Below the pieces are notes generated by a model. The model made no database searches and had not been told where the DNA came from. It saw nothing but the letters and a program-made list of their open reading frames with translations. From Mesorhizobium opportunistum WSM2075 (GTDB taxonomy: Bacteria > Pseudomonadota > Alphaproteobacteria > Rhizobiales > Rhizobiaceae): a stretch of DNA of 64,000 nucleotides. Position 1 is the stretch's first letter. Each line of letters starts with the position of its first letter. Positions 53,490-61,421 of this stretch are shown here, one piece after another. Location: positions 5,150,001-5,214,000 of the forward strand of contig NC_015675.1 in assembly GCF_000176035.2 (NCBI RefSeq). The letters are read 5' to 3'. Made by a program: the position numbers and the translations under genes.

Positions 53490-55709
53490 ATGGTGGGACG
53501 GGTTCACGCGCGCGGCGGGGTTTTGACTGCAGCGCGCGGCCGGTTTTTGGCGGGGGCTTCCCTGGCAGTGCTGGTCGTTGCCGGGGTGGCGCCGCGCCAG
53601 GCGATCGCGGGCAACTACGTCGCCAACAGCGATGGCTCGCTTCGCGCCGCGATTACCGCCGCGAATGCCGATCCTGATCCTAACGCGACGATCACGTTGA
53701 CCGGCAGCTTCACCGTGTCGTCCACCAGCCTTCCGACGTCGACTAAGCCGCTGACGATCGACACGCAAGGTTTCACCCTCTTTGGCGCACCGGGCAGCGG
53801 CGTCGCAATTTCCGGCGCTGGCGCCGTGCGGACGCTGATGGGCACGTTCAAGGGCTCGGATGGCGGCACTTCATCAGCGGGCCTGCAGATCCGGACTGGG
53901 GCCGCGGTGATCAATATGGGCTTGGTTCAAGGCGGAACCGGGGCTTCAGGATCCGGCGGTTCGGGCGTCGATTTCGGCGGCCCGGGCGCTGTCGCGAGCT
54001 TGACCAATCACGGCACCATCCGCGGTGGGCCGGCTACGAGCGGCAACGGCGGCATTGGCGTCTACGTTCGAAATGGCGCCGGTCAGATCATCAACACCGG
54101 CACCATCGAAAGCGGTGGCCCGGGTGGGGGCGCTATCGCAGCCAACGGCGCTACCGTCTCACTCGATATTGTCAACAGCGGCGTGATCCGGGCCGGTGCC
54201 GGCGCTAACGCAATCGGCTGGATTTCGAGCGTCACGCCGACGACGGGCGTAATCAACCTCGAGCTCCAGGACGGCTCGCAGATTTTCGGCAATGTGGTGG
54301 CGAACGCCACGGCGACCACCGACCGCCTCCGGCTCAACGGAACCGGCTTCTCTGTCCTGGATGGTTCGATTGGCGCCGCCGGGCAGTATCGCAACTTCGA
54401 TATTTTCGAGAAGACCGGCAGCGGCACCTGGGCACTGACGGCCGACAACACGGCGACCACCAACTGGGATATCCAGCAAGGCACGCTGCAACTGGGAAAT
54501 GGTGGCACCAGCGGCTCGATCATCGGCGACGTCACCAACGCCGGCATGCTCGCCTTCAACCGCAGCGATGCGCTGACCTATGGCGGCGTTATCAGCGGCA
54601 CTGGCTCGGTCAGCCAGATCGGCAGCGGAACGACGATCCTGACCGGCGCCAACACCTATAGCGGCGGCACGGTGATCAACGCCGGGACACTTCAAGTGGC
54701 CGCCGACGGCAATCTCGGCGCGACTTCGGGCAATCTCAGTTTCGGCGGCGGCACGTTGCGCACGACCGCCAGCTTTTCCACTGCCCGCAATGTCCAGCTC
54801 AATGGCAATGGCGGCTTTGAAACGGCCGGAGGCACGCAACTGGACCTTACCGGGCAGGTGACCGGCGCCGGCACGCTGGTCAAGCACGGCTTGGGTACCC
54901 TCAATGTCATCAACTTATCCAACAGCTACACGGGCGGCAACATCGTCAATGCCGGCACGCTTGTCGGCAATGCAGCCTCGATCCGGGGCGACATCGGCAA
55001 TGCCGGCACGGTCGTCTTCGACCAGTCGATGGACGCCAGCTTTGCCGGCGATATCTCCGGCACCGGCGCGATGGTGAAGGATGGTGCCGGCACGCTGACC
55101 CTTTCAGGCACGTCGCTGCTGGACTGGACCATCGACCAAGGCGGCCTCGTCGCGGCGGCCGAGCGCTTCGGCGGCGATGTCTCGATCGGCGCCGGCGCCT
55201 CGTTCACCTTCGACCAGACCGCCAATGCGAGCTATGCCGGCGCGCTCTCGGGCGCCGGAAATTTCGTCAAGGACGGCTTGGGAACAGTGGTTCTGACCTC
55301 GGACAACTCGGCTTTCGCCGGCGCCACTTTGGTCAATGGCGGCACGCTCGCCGCGGGCGCGGCCAACGCGTTCAGTTCCGCTTCGCAGTTCTCGGTCGCC
55401 TCGGGCGCGACGCTCGATCTCGCCGGCACCTCGCAGACGACCGCAGGGCTGACCAACGCCGGAACGGTGGGCATTGCCGGCAGTCTTGGAAGCAAGCTGA
55501 CCGTCAGCGGCGACTATGTCGGCAATGGGGGCAATATTCTCATCGGCACCGCCCTGGGTGCAGACAACTCACAAACCAACATGATGGTTATCGCCGGGGG
55601 TACGTCAGGCACGGGCACGCTCCAGGTCTCGGCGGCGGCGGGGCGCAGACGGTCGAAGGCATCAAGATCGTCGATGTCGGCGGCGTCTCGAATGGCAGCT
55701 TCTCGCTAA
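53490..55709 (+). CDS. Autotransporter, passenger part (5' piece of a frameshifted gene)
   Basis: 739 codons, of which about 715 are genuine passenger. The ATG at 53490 starts a signal (FLAGASLAVLVVAGVAPRQA) and a mature GNYVANSDGSLRAAITAANA. The passenger is made of beta-helix repeats (GAMVKDGAGTLTLSG; NFVKDGLGTVVLTSDNSAFA; NGGTLAAGAA), the PATR type. Near 55631-55644, in a GGCGGCGGCGGGG run, the frame shifts: the last ~25 residues (RRRSKASRSSMSAASR) are out of frame, and the continuation lies in another frame. Either a real frameshift mutation, slippage, or a sequencing error separates it from the barrel part. Confidence 0.8.
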   Translation: MVGRVHARGGVLTAARGRFLAGASLAVLVVAGVAPRQAIAGNYVANSDGSLRAAITAANADPDPNATITLTGSFTVSSTSLPTSTKPLTIDTQGFTLFGAPGSGVAISGAGAVRTLMGTFKGSDGGTSSAGLQIRTGAAVINMGLVQGGTGASGSGGSGVDFGGPGAVASLTNHGTIRGGPATSGNGGIGVYVRNGAGQIINTGTIESGGPGGGAIAANGATVSLDIVNSGVIRAGAGANAIGWISSVTPTTGVINLELQDGSQIFGNVVANATATTDRLRLNGTGFSVLDGSIGAAGQYRNFDIFEKTGSGTWALTADNTATTNWDIQQGTLQLGNGGTSGSIIGDVTNAGMLAFNRSDALTYGGVISGTGSVSQIGSGTTILTGANTYSGGTVINAGTLQVAADGNLGATSGNLSFGGGTLRTTASFSTARNVQLNGNGGFETAGGTQLDLTGQVTGAGTLVKHGLGTLNVINLSNSYTGGNIVNAGTLVGNAASIRGDIGNAGTVVFDQSMDASFAGDISGTGAMVKDGAGTLTLSGTSLLDWTIDQGGLVAAAERFGGDVSIGAGASFTFDQTANASYAGALSGAGNFVKDGLGTVVLTSDNSAFAGATLVNGGTLAAGAANAFSSASQFSVASGATLDLAGTSQTTAGLTNAGTVGIAGSLGSKLTVSGDYVGNGGNILIGTALGADNSQTNMMVIAGGTSGTGTLQVSAAAGRRRSKASRSSMSAASRMAASR

Positions 55710-55741
55710 AGGGCAACTACACCTTCGAAGGCGATCAGGCG

Positions 55742-56851
55742 GTGGTCGGCGGCGCCTATGCCTACCGGCTCTACCAGGGCGGCACGAGCACACCCGGCGA
55801 CGGCGACTGGTATCTGCGTTCCGCCCTGATCGATGGCGGTGGACCCGGAACGCCGCTCTATCAGGCCGGCGCACCGCTGTACGAGGCCTATGCGGGTGCG
55901 CTGCAGACGTTCAACCAGCTAGGCACGCTCCAGCAGCGACTCGGCAACCGGTCGTGGACCGTGGAAGCGCAATGCGCCGACGGGGTTTCCGACGATGTGA
56001 GGGCCGAGGCAGGCATCGGCCTGTGGGGCAGGATCGAGGGCACCAGCGGCTCCTACGATCCGGAAAACTCCACAACCGGGACGACTTACGACACTTCGAC
56101 CTGGAAGCTTCAGACTGGCGCAGACATGCTCCTTTCCGACACCGCCGCCGGTCAGCTCATCGGCGGTGTCGCTTTCCAGTACGGCACCGTATCAGCCGAT
56201 GTCTCGTCGCTATTCGGCGGCGGGTCGATCGACAGCACCGGCACCGGCGTTTCAGGCTCGCTGACCTGGTACGGCGCGGAAGGGTTCTACCTCGACAGCC
56301 AGGCGCAGGTGATCTGGTATGACAGCGATCTCGACTCGGCGACCGCCGGACAGCGGCTGGTCGATGGTAACAACGGCGTCGGCTACGCACTCGGCGTCGA
56401 AGCGGGCAAGCGTATCATGCTCGACCCGAGCTGGTCGCTGACGCCGCAAGCGCAGCTTGCCTGGTCGTCCGTCGACCTCGACGCGTTCACCGACGCCTTC
56501 GGCGCAAGAGTTGCTCCCGGCAGCAACGACAGCCTGCTTGGCCGTCTCGGCCTGTCGCTGGACCACCAGTCACAGTGGCAGGACCGCAGCGGCCGGACCG
56601 GGCACACGAATGTCTACACGATCGCCAACCTTTATTACGATTTCGAGGACGGCTCGTCGGTCGACCTGGCCGGCAGTACCCTCTCAAGCCGAAACGAGCG
56701 GCTATGGGGCGGTCTCGGCATCGGCGGCACGATCAACTGGGCCGACGACAAGTTCTCCGTCTTTGGCGAAGCTGTCGCCCGCACGGGGTTGGAGAACTTC
56801 GGTGACAGCCATGCACTGACGGGTTCGCTCGGTTTGCGGGTCAAGTGGTAG
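55742..56851 (+). CDS. Autotransporter beta-barrel domain (3' piece of a frameshifted gene)
   Basis: The 369 residues from a GTG at 55742 continue the same protein in a different frame; the true frame is open back to about 55635 (GGGAQTVEGIKIVDVGGVSN). It contains the end of the passenger (GGAYAYRLYQGGTSTPGDGD) and a complete autotransporter barrel: GIGLWGRIEGTSGSYDPENS, ADMLLSDTAAGQLIGGVAFQ, through SLGLRVKW. The barrel would insert in the outer membrane. As written, it lacks its own signal peptide and would not be exported unless joined to the upstream piece. Confidence 0.8.
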   Translation: MVGGAYAYRLYQGGTSTPGDGDWYLRSALIDGGGPGTPLYQAGAPLYEAYAGALQTFNQLGTLQQRLGNRSWTVEAQCADGVSDDVRAEAGIGLWGRIEGTSGSYDPENSTTGTTYDTSTWKLQTGADMLLSDTAAGQLIGGVAFQYGTVSADVSSLFGGGSIDSTGTGVSGSLTWYGAEGFYLDSQAQVIWYDSDLDSATAGQRLVDGNNGVGYALGVEAGKRIMLDPSWSLTPQAQLAWSSVDLDAFTDAFGARVAPGSNDSLLGRLGLSLDHQSQWQDRSGRTGHTNVYTIANLYYDFEDGSSVDLAGSTLSSRNERLWGGLGIGGTINWADDKFSVFGEAVARTGLENFGDSHALTGSLGLRVKW

Positions 56852-57059
56852 AAGGCCTGTGGCCGTCAGTCCATTGCGGAACCTGCCGCTCAGCGTGCTG
56901 CGTGGCGGCCATGATCGACCCGACCGTTTTCACCACCGAGAAAGCCGAGCAGCATCCCGCATCCGATGCCGCGTTTCAGTTGAAATTTGACTTTTGCAGT
57001 GGTCGCATCGGCTGCCGGCCCCTGTATGGTTAGCGGAAGTATTCAGGAGGCGTGGGGTC

Positions 57060-57479
57060 ATGAGCGTGACGAACGGCAAGCCCGAGCATGTCGCTGCCGC
57101 TTTTGCGAACGCTTGGAACCGGCACGACATGGATGAGTTCGCATCTCTGTTCGCTTCCGATGCTAATTTCGTCAACGTCGTAGGTGTCTGGTGGAAGAAC
57201 CGGTCCGAAATCGAAGCAGCGCACCGAGCCACTCATGACACCATGTTTCGGGATAGCCGCCTGGAAGGCGATGTCTCGTCGGTTGTGGAATTGGCTCAGG
57301 GGCTTGCTTCCATTCACTACAGTTGGACCCTAACGGGAGCATCTGCTCCGGACGGAACCCCGGTCGGGATCAGGAAGGGCATATTGCTTCTGATCGTCCA
57401 AGAAGGGCGGTCGGGATGGCGCATCAAGGTGGCTCAGAACACGGATATTGTTCCTGCCATCATCGCCCCTGCAGCTTGA
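57060..57479 (+). CDS. SgcJ/EcaC-type NTF2-like (SnoaL/DUF4440) protein
   Basis: A 139-residue protein of the NTF2-like superfamily in the SgcJ/EcaC group: VAAAFANAWNRHDMDEFASL, FASDANFVNVVGVWWKNRSE, and WRIKVAQNTDIVP. CAGGAGGCGTGGGGTC precedes the ATG at 57060; the upstream extension lacks similarity. The family binds small ligands in a cone-like cavity; some act as isomerases or dehydratases, but no residue here identifies a reaction. It stands alone. Confidence 0.88.
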   Translation: MSVTNGKPEHVAAAFANAWNRHDMDEFASLFASDANFVNVVGVWWKNRSEIEAAHRATHDTMFRDSRLEGDVSSVVELAQGLASIHYSWTLTGASAPDGTPVGIRKGILLLIVQEGRSGWRIKVAQNTDIVPAIIAPAA

Positions 57480-57963
57480 GCCTGCGCACCGAAAACGGCG
57501 CGCGAAGCTGCCATTCTCCGGCAGGCGACCCCAAAACAAACAAGGCCCCTGCACAGCGTGGCGATGACGCTGGATCACGCAAAGTTTTGTGATTTGGTGG
57601 TGGATGCGCTGGAGCGGTCGACGAAGGGTTTGGGGTGACGTGCGAGGCTGGTTGTCATTTCCCTTCTATCCGGCACGCGGGGACATCCGCCAACATCGGC
57701 GGCAGGATTCCCATGATGTCGCCTTTGGGGGCTGGTTCCGGACAATCCGCTTTCGGGCATCGGCCGTGAGATAGCTGCCATTCAATCACCGGTGACCGAA
57801 CGGCAGCAACCGACCATCCCGATCGTTCCATGGTCACGTACGGTTCTAGAAAGCCGCTGCTGCTAGCACGTTCACCTGTCCGCACGATCGGGCCAGAGAG
57901 CGGTTCGTCTGCTGCCTTGCAAAGATTGCGGATAGCTTGCGTTCTTCGATAGGCGCGAATATT
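57480..57963. other. Spacer of about 480 bases without a convincing gene
   Basis: I see only a 24-codon frame, 57563-57637 (MTLDHAKFCDLVVDALERST, KGLG), with a weak start context; it could be the beginning of a lost gene. Several longer frames on the minus strand have odd composition. No repeat stands out. Confidence 0.4.
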
Positions 57964-58191
57964 TCACCAAGTAGGGTCCCGCCCTTCAAAATCTTTGTCT
58001 GGCGCGATCTTGGGCTGGCGATCGTGACTGACAAGGGGATCCACGTAGGCCATCCTGAATGCGTCGCCGACCAAACATGCCATGGCAATCAGTAACGCTC
58101 GGGATCCTCGAAGGCTTCGTCGAGCCACGACTGTGCTCCGGATAACTATTGAACCAAAATGGACTTGGGGATCAGTCGAAATGTCGGTCAT
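57964..58191 (-). CDS. Small hypothetical protein with one membrane segment
   Basis: A 75-residue protein not recognised. GCAGGAGAACCC directly before the ATG at 58191 is an excellent ribosome-binding site. The product has a hydrophobic segment (GSRALLIAMACLVGDAFRMA) flanked by Arg-rich residues and ends DKDFEGRDPTW. It is divergent from the winged-helix/TPR regulator gene, and the direct repeats between them could control both. The function is unknown. Confidence 0.55.
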   Translation of the reverse strand: MTDISTDPQVHFGSIVIRSTVVARRSLRGSRALLIAMACLVGDAFRMAYVDPLVSHDRQPKIAPDKDFEGRDPTW

Positions 58192-58247
58192 GGGTTCTCC
58201 TGCAGCGCTAAGGATGACACCGCTCCATGCCTGCGTCCTTGTCCGAG

Positions 58248-58330
58248 ACCTGAAGACTCCTCAACGAACCTGAACACTCCTGAAGTTCGCCATCAGGACC
58301 GTCTTCAGCTATCCTGCTTCAGCTATCTTG
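58248..58330 (+). promoter_or_regulatory. Two pairs of direct repeats upstream of the winged-helix/TPR gene
   Basis: ACCTGAAGACTCCT (58248-58261) and ACCTGAACACTCCT (58268-58281) match at 13 of 14 bases and are spaced 20 bases, two helical turns. CTTCAGCTATCCTG (58303-58316) and CTTCAGCTATCTTG (58317-58330) are adjacent and match at 13 of 14. Direct repeats are the usual sites of OmpR/PhoB-type winged helices, the type encoded just downstream. Confidence 0.6.
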
Positions 58331-58354
58331 CCCTGAAGCGACAGGTCTTTGGTG

Positions 58355-59845
58355 ATGGACGTGGAATTCGGCAACTTTCGCCTGAAACGTACCGAGCGGC
58401 TGCTGCTTGGACCCACGGGACCGGTCGAGCTTTCGGCGCGATCCTTTGACATCCTAGCGGCGTTGTTGGACCGGCCGGACGAGGTGATCGGCAAGGCCGA
58501 ACTCTTCGATGCCGCCTGGCCCGGCTTGGTGGTGGAGGAGAATACGCTCCAGGTCCATGTTTCCGCGCTGCGAAAACTGCTGCCCGTTGAAATGATCGTG
58601 ACGGTGCATGGTCGCGGCTACAAGTATGCTGGTCCCAAGCCCTCTGCGGCGACCGACCCGGCTTCGATGCAAGCCAGACCCTCCATCGCCGTTCTTCCCT
58701 TCGACAACATGAGCGGCGATCCCGAGCAGGACTATTTTAGCGACGGGATTACTGAAGACATCATCGCGCAGCTCGGCAAATTCAGGGAATTCCTGGTCAT
58801 CGGGCGGAATTCGTCCTTCCGCGTTCGTGGTAAGAAGGGGGACCTCGCCGAGGTCGCGATGAGGCTTGGTGTCCAGTATGTCGTGGAAGGCAGTGTTCGG
58901 AAAATCGGTAGCCGCATCAGGGTCAGCGTGCAGCTGACGGACGCAGCTTCCATGGCTCATGTATGGGGCGAGCACTACGACCGCCAGCTCGATGACATTT
59001 TCGCCATCCAGGACGACATCACCCAGATGATCGCGGCTCGGCTGGCGCGACAGGCCAGAACGGCGATAGCATCGCGCGCCAGGGCTCACCCGACCGGAAA
59101 TGTCTCCGCGTACGAAAACTACCTTCGGGCGCTCCAGCTTGTCAGCCAGCTTGAAACGGCAGTCCAAGCGGCGCCGTTCCTGGGCATTGCGGTCAAGCTC
59201 GATCCCGACTTCGCAGGGGCGCTCGGCATGCTCAGCTTTGTCGAGACGATCAAATACTTCTGGTCCAACGACATCAACGATGTCGAGGTTGGGCTACGGA
59301 CGGCGAAAGCCGCCCTGCAACTCGATTCCGAAGAGGCCTACGCGCATCTCGCCAACGGTTTCGCCTCGATGTTCCTGCGCCGATTCCGAGAAGCCGAAAC
59401 TAGTCTCGACCGTGCCGTCTCCCTCAATCCGAACGATCCGTTCATACTCATCTACAACGCTCTTCTACTCAACTACGTCGGCAAGTACGATGCTGCGCTT
59501 CGCGAACTGGAGCAGGCCCGGCGCCGCGACCCGTTCGCAGTAGGATGGTTTAATGATGTGCTCGGTATCATACTCACGAACGCAGGACGCTACCGCGAGG
59601 GGTTGGCCAGCTTCGCCAAAATGCCAACCCTGCACTCATGGTCGCTTGTCTACGTCGCCATCTGCCATGCAGAACTGGGCGAAACCGCGCAGGCCGGGGG
59701 AGCTCTCGCGCGCGTAAGGTCATCCTGTTCCCGGCATGTAGGAAATTCCCTGGACGACATTCTGACAGAAGAGGTGGTCCACGAAGACCCTGCCGTACTC
59801 GACCGTTATCGCTCGATCCTGCAGCGCGTTGAGGAGGAAAAATGA
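58355..59845 (+). CDS. OmpR-type winged-helix regulator with FlgO-like and TPR domains
   Basis: A 496-residue protein. Residues 1-95 are an OmpR/PhoB-type winged helix (LLLGPTGPVELSARSFDILA, VEENTLQVHVSALRKLLPVE, MIVTVHGRGYKY). Next is the region seen in adenylate-cyclase-like CadC relatives: PSIAVLPFDNMSGDPEQDYF, SDGITEDIIAQLGKFREFLV. The C-terminal 250 residues are TPR-like helical repeats (AYAHLANGFASMFLRRFREA; LLNYVGKYDAALRELEQARR). No receiver domain or membrane helix is present, so it is probably a soluble one-component regulator. ATG at 58355 is chosen; GTG at 58352 and TTG at 58349 adjoin it. Confidence 0.88.
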   Translation: MDVEFGNFRLKRTERLLLGPTGPVELSARSFDILAALLDRPDEVIGKAELFDAAWPGLVVEENTLQVHVSALRKLLPVEMIVTVHGRGYKYAGPKPSAATDPASMQARPSIAVLPFDNMSGDPEQDYFSDGITEDIIAQLGKFREFLVIGRNSSFRVRGKKGDLAEVAMRLGVQYVVEGSVRKIGSRIRVSVQLTDAASMAHVWGEHYDRQLDDIFAIQDDITQMIAARLARQARTAIASRARAHPTGNVSAYENYLRALQLVSQLETAVQAAPFLGIAVKLDPDFAGALGMLSFVETIKYFWSNDINDVEVGLRTAKAALQLDSEEAYAHLANGFASMFLRRFREAETSLDRAVSLNPNDPFILIYNALLLNYVGKYDAALRELEQARRRDPFAVGWFNDVLGIILTNAGRYREGLASFAKMPTLHSWSLVYVAICHAELGETAQAGGALARVRSSCSRHVGNSLDDILTEEVVHEDPAVLDRYRSILQRVEEEK

Positions 59846-59929
59846 GCTTTCTCGGACGGCAAGACGTCTGGCAAACCTTCGGACGCCGGCACGTATCTAG
59901 CTCGCAACGTCCCGGATCTCAGCCAGCCT

Positions 59930-60201
59930 CGGCCGGTCTTCTTTTGGATGAGCATCGCGCGAGTTCGGATATCCTGCCCGGCAACAAGGTTGCCTATTTT
60001 GATCTTGACGAGGTCGCAACCGCGCAACTTGCTGTCGATCGCCAAATCGAAGAGCGCTCTGTCTCGCAGACGCCGCTCCCGATCGAAAAAGAAGCGAATC
60101 GCCCATATCTGTCGAGGTTTCAGAGGGCGTTTCGTTCCGACCTTCTTGCCTGCATTCCATGCCCGGCGACCGGCGGGTAGTTCGTAGCACGAATGTCCCA
60201 T
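59930..60201 (-). pseudogene. Tyrosine-recombinase (integrase) N-terminal remnant
   Basis: The minus strand reads GRRAWNAGKKVGTKRPLKPR, QIWAIRFFFDRERRLRDRAL, FDLAIDSKLRGCDLVKIKIG, NLVAGQDIRTRAMLIQKKTG, R, which matches the N-terminal part of rhizobial site-specific integrases. After KKTGR the frame is lost, and the catalytic domain with its Arg-His-Arg-Tyr residues is missing. It is a relic of an integrated element. Open frames on the plus strand here are its antisense. Confidence 0.8.
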
Positions 60202-61293
60202 TTCGTTTCATGGGGAGACAAGCAAGCAGTGGGCAGGAAGCGGGTTTTTCGATGGCTTGCCGCCGTTATCGTGGCGTCCGCCATCACCGGGTGCACCAGC
60301 ATTTCCTATTATGCGCAGTCGGTGGAGGGCCATGTACGGATCATGGCGGCGCGGAAAAGTGTCGGGAGGCTGATCCGCGATCCTTCGACACCCGAGGCGT
60401 TGCGCGCCAGGCTGACGTCGGCGAGTGCCATACGCCGCTTTGCCACGGATGAACTGGCGCTGCCCGAAAACAGCAGCTACCGCAGCTATGTCGACATCGG
60501 TCGGGACGATGTGACGTATGCGGTTTTTGCCGCGCCGCAATTCTCGCTGACTCCAATTACATGGTGTTTTCCGGTCTTCGGCTGCGTTCCGTACCGAGGC
60601 TACTTTTCGCGGAAATCCGCGGCTGAAAGTGCTGTCGAACTGCGACGACAGGGGCTCGACGTCTACGTTTCGGGCGTCACCGCATATTCCACGCTGGGCT
60701 GGTTCAGCGACCCGCTGCTCAGCACCATGCTTCGCCAGGACGACACCTATCTCGCCAGCGTTGTCTTTCACGAGCTGGCGCATCAGAAAATCTATGTCGA
60801 CGGCGACTCCGCGTTCAACGAGGCTTTCGCGGTTTCCGTCGAAACCAGCGGCGTGCGGAAATGGCTTCGCGCCACCGGCAACCGCGCCGGGTTGCGCCGC
60901 TACGAAGCCAATCGAAAGCGTAGCGCCGATTTTCTCGGACTGATCGCGAAAACGCGGGACGAGTTGGGCCAAGTCTATGGTAGCCCACGTACCCCGGAAA
61001 AGATGGCGGCTGCCAAGGCAGCCACGATCGACAGGCTGCGGGTGCGCTACCGGCGGATGCGCGACAAGCAATGGGCCGGATATCGGGGATACGATGCCTG
61101 GTTCGCCGCCCCGATCAACAACGCCAAGCTCGCCGCGACCGCTGTCTACGGCGAACAGGTTCCGGCATTTCTTCGCCTGTTCGATTTGTGCTCCGGCGAC
61201 TATCCAAGGTTTTATGCCGCCGTCCGCCGGATCGGGGATCTGCCCGCACCTTCCCGAGCCCAGGCTCTGAAGACCGCCGCTGCCTGTAACTGA
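60193..61293 (+). CDS. Predicted aminopeptidase (COG4324 type), lipoprotein
   Basis: A 366-residue zinc protease-like protein. A lipoprotein signal (RWLAAVIVASAITGC) ends in a lipobox Cys near residue 34. The zinc motif HELAH lies in ASVVFHELAHQKIYVDGDSA with a downstream glutamate in NEAFAVSVE, the gluzincin layout. The family is annotated as predicted aminopeptidase. The first 200 residues include GYFSRKSAAESAVELRRQGL and YVSGVTAYSTLGWFSDPLLS, which are conserved in it. The start at 60193 overlaps the integrase remnant on the other strand. Confidence 0.88.
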   Translation: MSHFVSWGDKQAVGRKRVFRWLAAVIVASAITGCTSISYYAQSVEGHVRIMAARKSVGRLIRDPSTPEALRARLTSASAIRRFATDELALPENSSYRSYVDIGRDDVTYAVFAAPQFSLTPITWCFPVFGCVPYRGYFSRKSAAESAVELRRQGLDVYVSGVTAYSTLGWFSDPLLSTMLRQDDTYLASVVFHELAHQKIYVDGDSAFNEAFAVSVETSGVRKWLRATGNRAGLRRYEANRKRSADFLGLIAKTRDELGQVYGSPRTPEKMAAAKAATIDRLRVRYRRMRDKQWAGYRGYDAWFAAPINNAKLAATAVYGEQVPAFLRLFDLCSGDYPRFYAAVRRIGDLPAPSRAQALKTAAACN

Positions 61294-61421
61294 TATTGGC
61301 GAGCAAGGCCGCGCAAGCCTGGCCCGCAGGGCAATGTGAAGCGCTTCATGGTGTGGACGGTTGTCTTTGTCATAGTTTCATTGGGTGAGCGGGGTTTCGT
61401 TCAGTGAGCGCGGGGGCAAAG

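Noticed and set aside
59842..60180. 112-codon plus-strand frame overlapping the TPR gene stop by ATGA
   Set aside because: The four-base overlap looks like coupling, but the opposite strand encodes an unmistakable integrase fragment and the plus-strand product has no recognisable features.
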